A stretch of 64,000 nt of DNA from Ecdyonurus torrentis (Eukaryota; Arthropoda; Insecta; Ephemeroptera; Heptageniidae), in the NCBI GenBank assembly GCA_949318235.1, contig CASGGR010000035.1:1-64000 (forward strand), read 5' to 3'. The notes beneath the pieces are model-generated. The model was not told the DNA's origin. It worked only from the letters and a program-made list of their open reading frames with translations, and ran no database searches. Positions 62,667-64,000 of the stretch are shown here, piece by piece. Every line of letters starts with the position of its first letter. The stretch's first letter is position 1. The position numbers and the translations under genes were made by a program.

Positions 62667-64000
62667 AGTCAATGTAATCAAGTAAATGAGGAGTGATTCT
62701 TATGTGAAAAAATGCGCAGAATTCAATGGTGCTACTTAAAAAATTTTAACACGTATAGTTTTTGAGATAATCGAGTTTTTATTCTGTAAACAAAAGTTCA
62801 TGTAATCAAGTAAATGAGGAGTGATTCTTATGTGAAAAAATGCGCAGAATCCAATGGTGCTAATTAAAAAAATTTTAACTCTTATAGTTTTTGAGATAAT
62901 CGAGTTTTTAATCTGTAAACAAAAGTTCATGTAATCTAGTAAATAAGGACTAATTCTTATGTGAAAAAATGCGGCGAAGCTAATGGTGCTAATTAAAAAA
63001 TTTTAACTCTTAGAGTTTTTGAGATAATCGAGTTTTTAATCTGTAAACAAAAGTTCATGTAATCAAGTAAATAAAAAGTGATTCTTATGTGAAAAAATGC
63101 GCCAAATCCAATGGTGCTACTTAAAAAATTTTAACACTTACAGTTTTTGAGATAATCGAGTTTTTAATCTGTAAACAAAAGTTCATGTAATCAAGTAAAT
63201 AAGGAGTGATTCTTATGTAAAAAAATGCGCAGAATTCAATGGTGCTACTTAAAAAATTTTAACACTCTTAGTTTTTGAGATAATCGAGTTTTTATTCTGT
63301 AAACAAAAGTTCATGTAATCAAGTAAATGAGGAGTGATTCTTATGTGAAAAAATGCGCCAAATCCAATGGTGCTACTTAAAAAAATTTAACTCTTATAGT
63401 TTTTGAAATAATCGAGTTTTTAATCTGTAAACAAAAGTTCATGTAATCAAGTAAATAAGGAGTGATTCTTATGTGAAAAAATGCGGCGAATCTAATGGTG
63501 CTAATTAAAAAAATTTAACTCTTATAGTTTTTGAGATAATCGAGTTTTTATACTGTAAACAAAAGTTCATGTAATCAAGTAAATGAGGAGTAATTCTTAT
63601 ATGAAAAAATGCGCAGAATTCAATGGTGCTAATTAAAAAAATTTAACTCTTATAGTTTTTGAGATAATCGAGTTTTTATACTGTAAACAAAAGTTCATGT
63701 AATCAAGTAAATGAGAAGTGATTCTTATGTGAAAAAATGCGCAGAATTCAATGGTGCTACTTAAAAAATTTTAACACTTATAGTTTTTGAGATAATCGAG
63801 TTTTTATTCTGTAAACAAAAGTTCATGTAATCAAGTGAATGAGAAGTGATTCTTATGTGAAAAAATGCGCAGAATCTAATGGTGCTACTTAAAAAATTTT
63901 AACTCTAATAGTTTTTGAGATAATCGAGTTTTTATACTGTAAACAAAAGTTCATGTAATCAAGTAAATAAGGAGTGATTCTTATGTGAAAAAATGTGCCA
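62667..64000 (-). repeat. Large satellite super-repeat, copy D (partial, runs off the window)
   Basis: Starts with the same AGTCAATGTAATCAAG marker and follows copy C at an offset of 3970 bp until about 63960, where the monomer order changes. The repeat is cut by the window edge. Confidence 0.75.

Larger units (their letters stand above)
38632..64000 (-). repeat. 128-bp satellite array, reverse orientation (~198 monomers)
   Basis: The same monomer family on the minus strand (GTTCATGTAATCAAGT every 128 bp), uninterrupted to the window edge. Monomer types are GCGCAGAATTC, GCGCCAAATCC, GTGCCAAATCC, GCGCAGAATCT, GCGGCGAATCT or GCGGCGAAGCT, and GCGCAGAATCC, with a GGGCAGAATTC subtype. Local order is organised in multi-monomer blocks listed separately. 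No gene, RNA or transposon is seen in these 25 kb. Confidence 0.97.

Noticed and set aside
33656..64000. CRISPR or prokaryotic repeat array from 128-bp periodicity
   Set aside because: The whole 128-bp period is repeat sequence with no unique spacer. It behaves as satellite DNA with monomer types and higher-order blocks.

Overview
The window is entirely tandemly repeated, gene-free eukaryotic DNA. I find no protein-coding gene, rRNA, tRNA or mobile-element gene that I can support. The lineage cannot be fixed from the sequence. Perfect AAACCT/AGGTTT hexamers (TTTAGG when permuted) point to a eukaryotic nuclear chromosome. TTTAGG is, to my knowledge, the telomere unit of Cryptosporidium and is close to the TTTAGGG and TTAGG types, but the tens of kilobases of satellite here do not look like a compact apicomplexan genome. 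I leave the organism open.

Layout. (1) 1-33583: a head-to-tail array of a roughly 1.96-kb repeat, with 17 complete units and one truncated unit. Each unit has a G-rich first part with a telomere-hexamer hairpin, ACCGGAAGT motifs and a short cluster of GGGCAAYN-like octamers. An AT-rich middle follows, then a C/A-rich last part with a long A tract and about five 117-118-bp subrepeats. Units 1-6 are nearly identical. Units 9-15 alternate between two sequence types within units. Units 16-18, next to the junction, are the most diverged. (2) 33344-33583: inside the truncated last unit the octamer has expanded to about 30 copies of ATCGGGCA, with the G-rich strand on +. (3) 33584-33655: exactly 12 perfect copies of AAACCT, with the C-rich strand on +. 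(4) 33656-38631: a 128-bp AT-rich satellite in one orientation, about 39 monomers. (5) 38632-64000: the same satellite in the opposite orientation, about 198 monomers, running off the window edge. The satellite has at least six monomer types arranged in higher-order repeats of 5, 8, 11, 17 and about 23-32 monomers.

How it fits together. The arrangement suits a subtelomeric or pericentromeric heterochromatin block evolving by unequal exchange, gene conversion and segmental duplication. The most interesting place is 33.3-33.7 kb. There a G-rich octamer array, oriented like a right-hand chromosome end, abuts a C-rich telomere-like array, oriented like a left-hand end. This could be an old end-to-end fusion, a telomere insertion or healing scar, or an assembly join. 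The satellite inversion at 38.63 kb and the indel-rich stretch at 27.0-29.4 kb are the other two places where real biology and assembly artefact must be separated.
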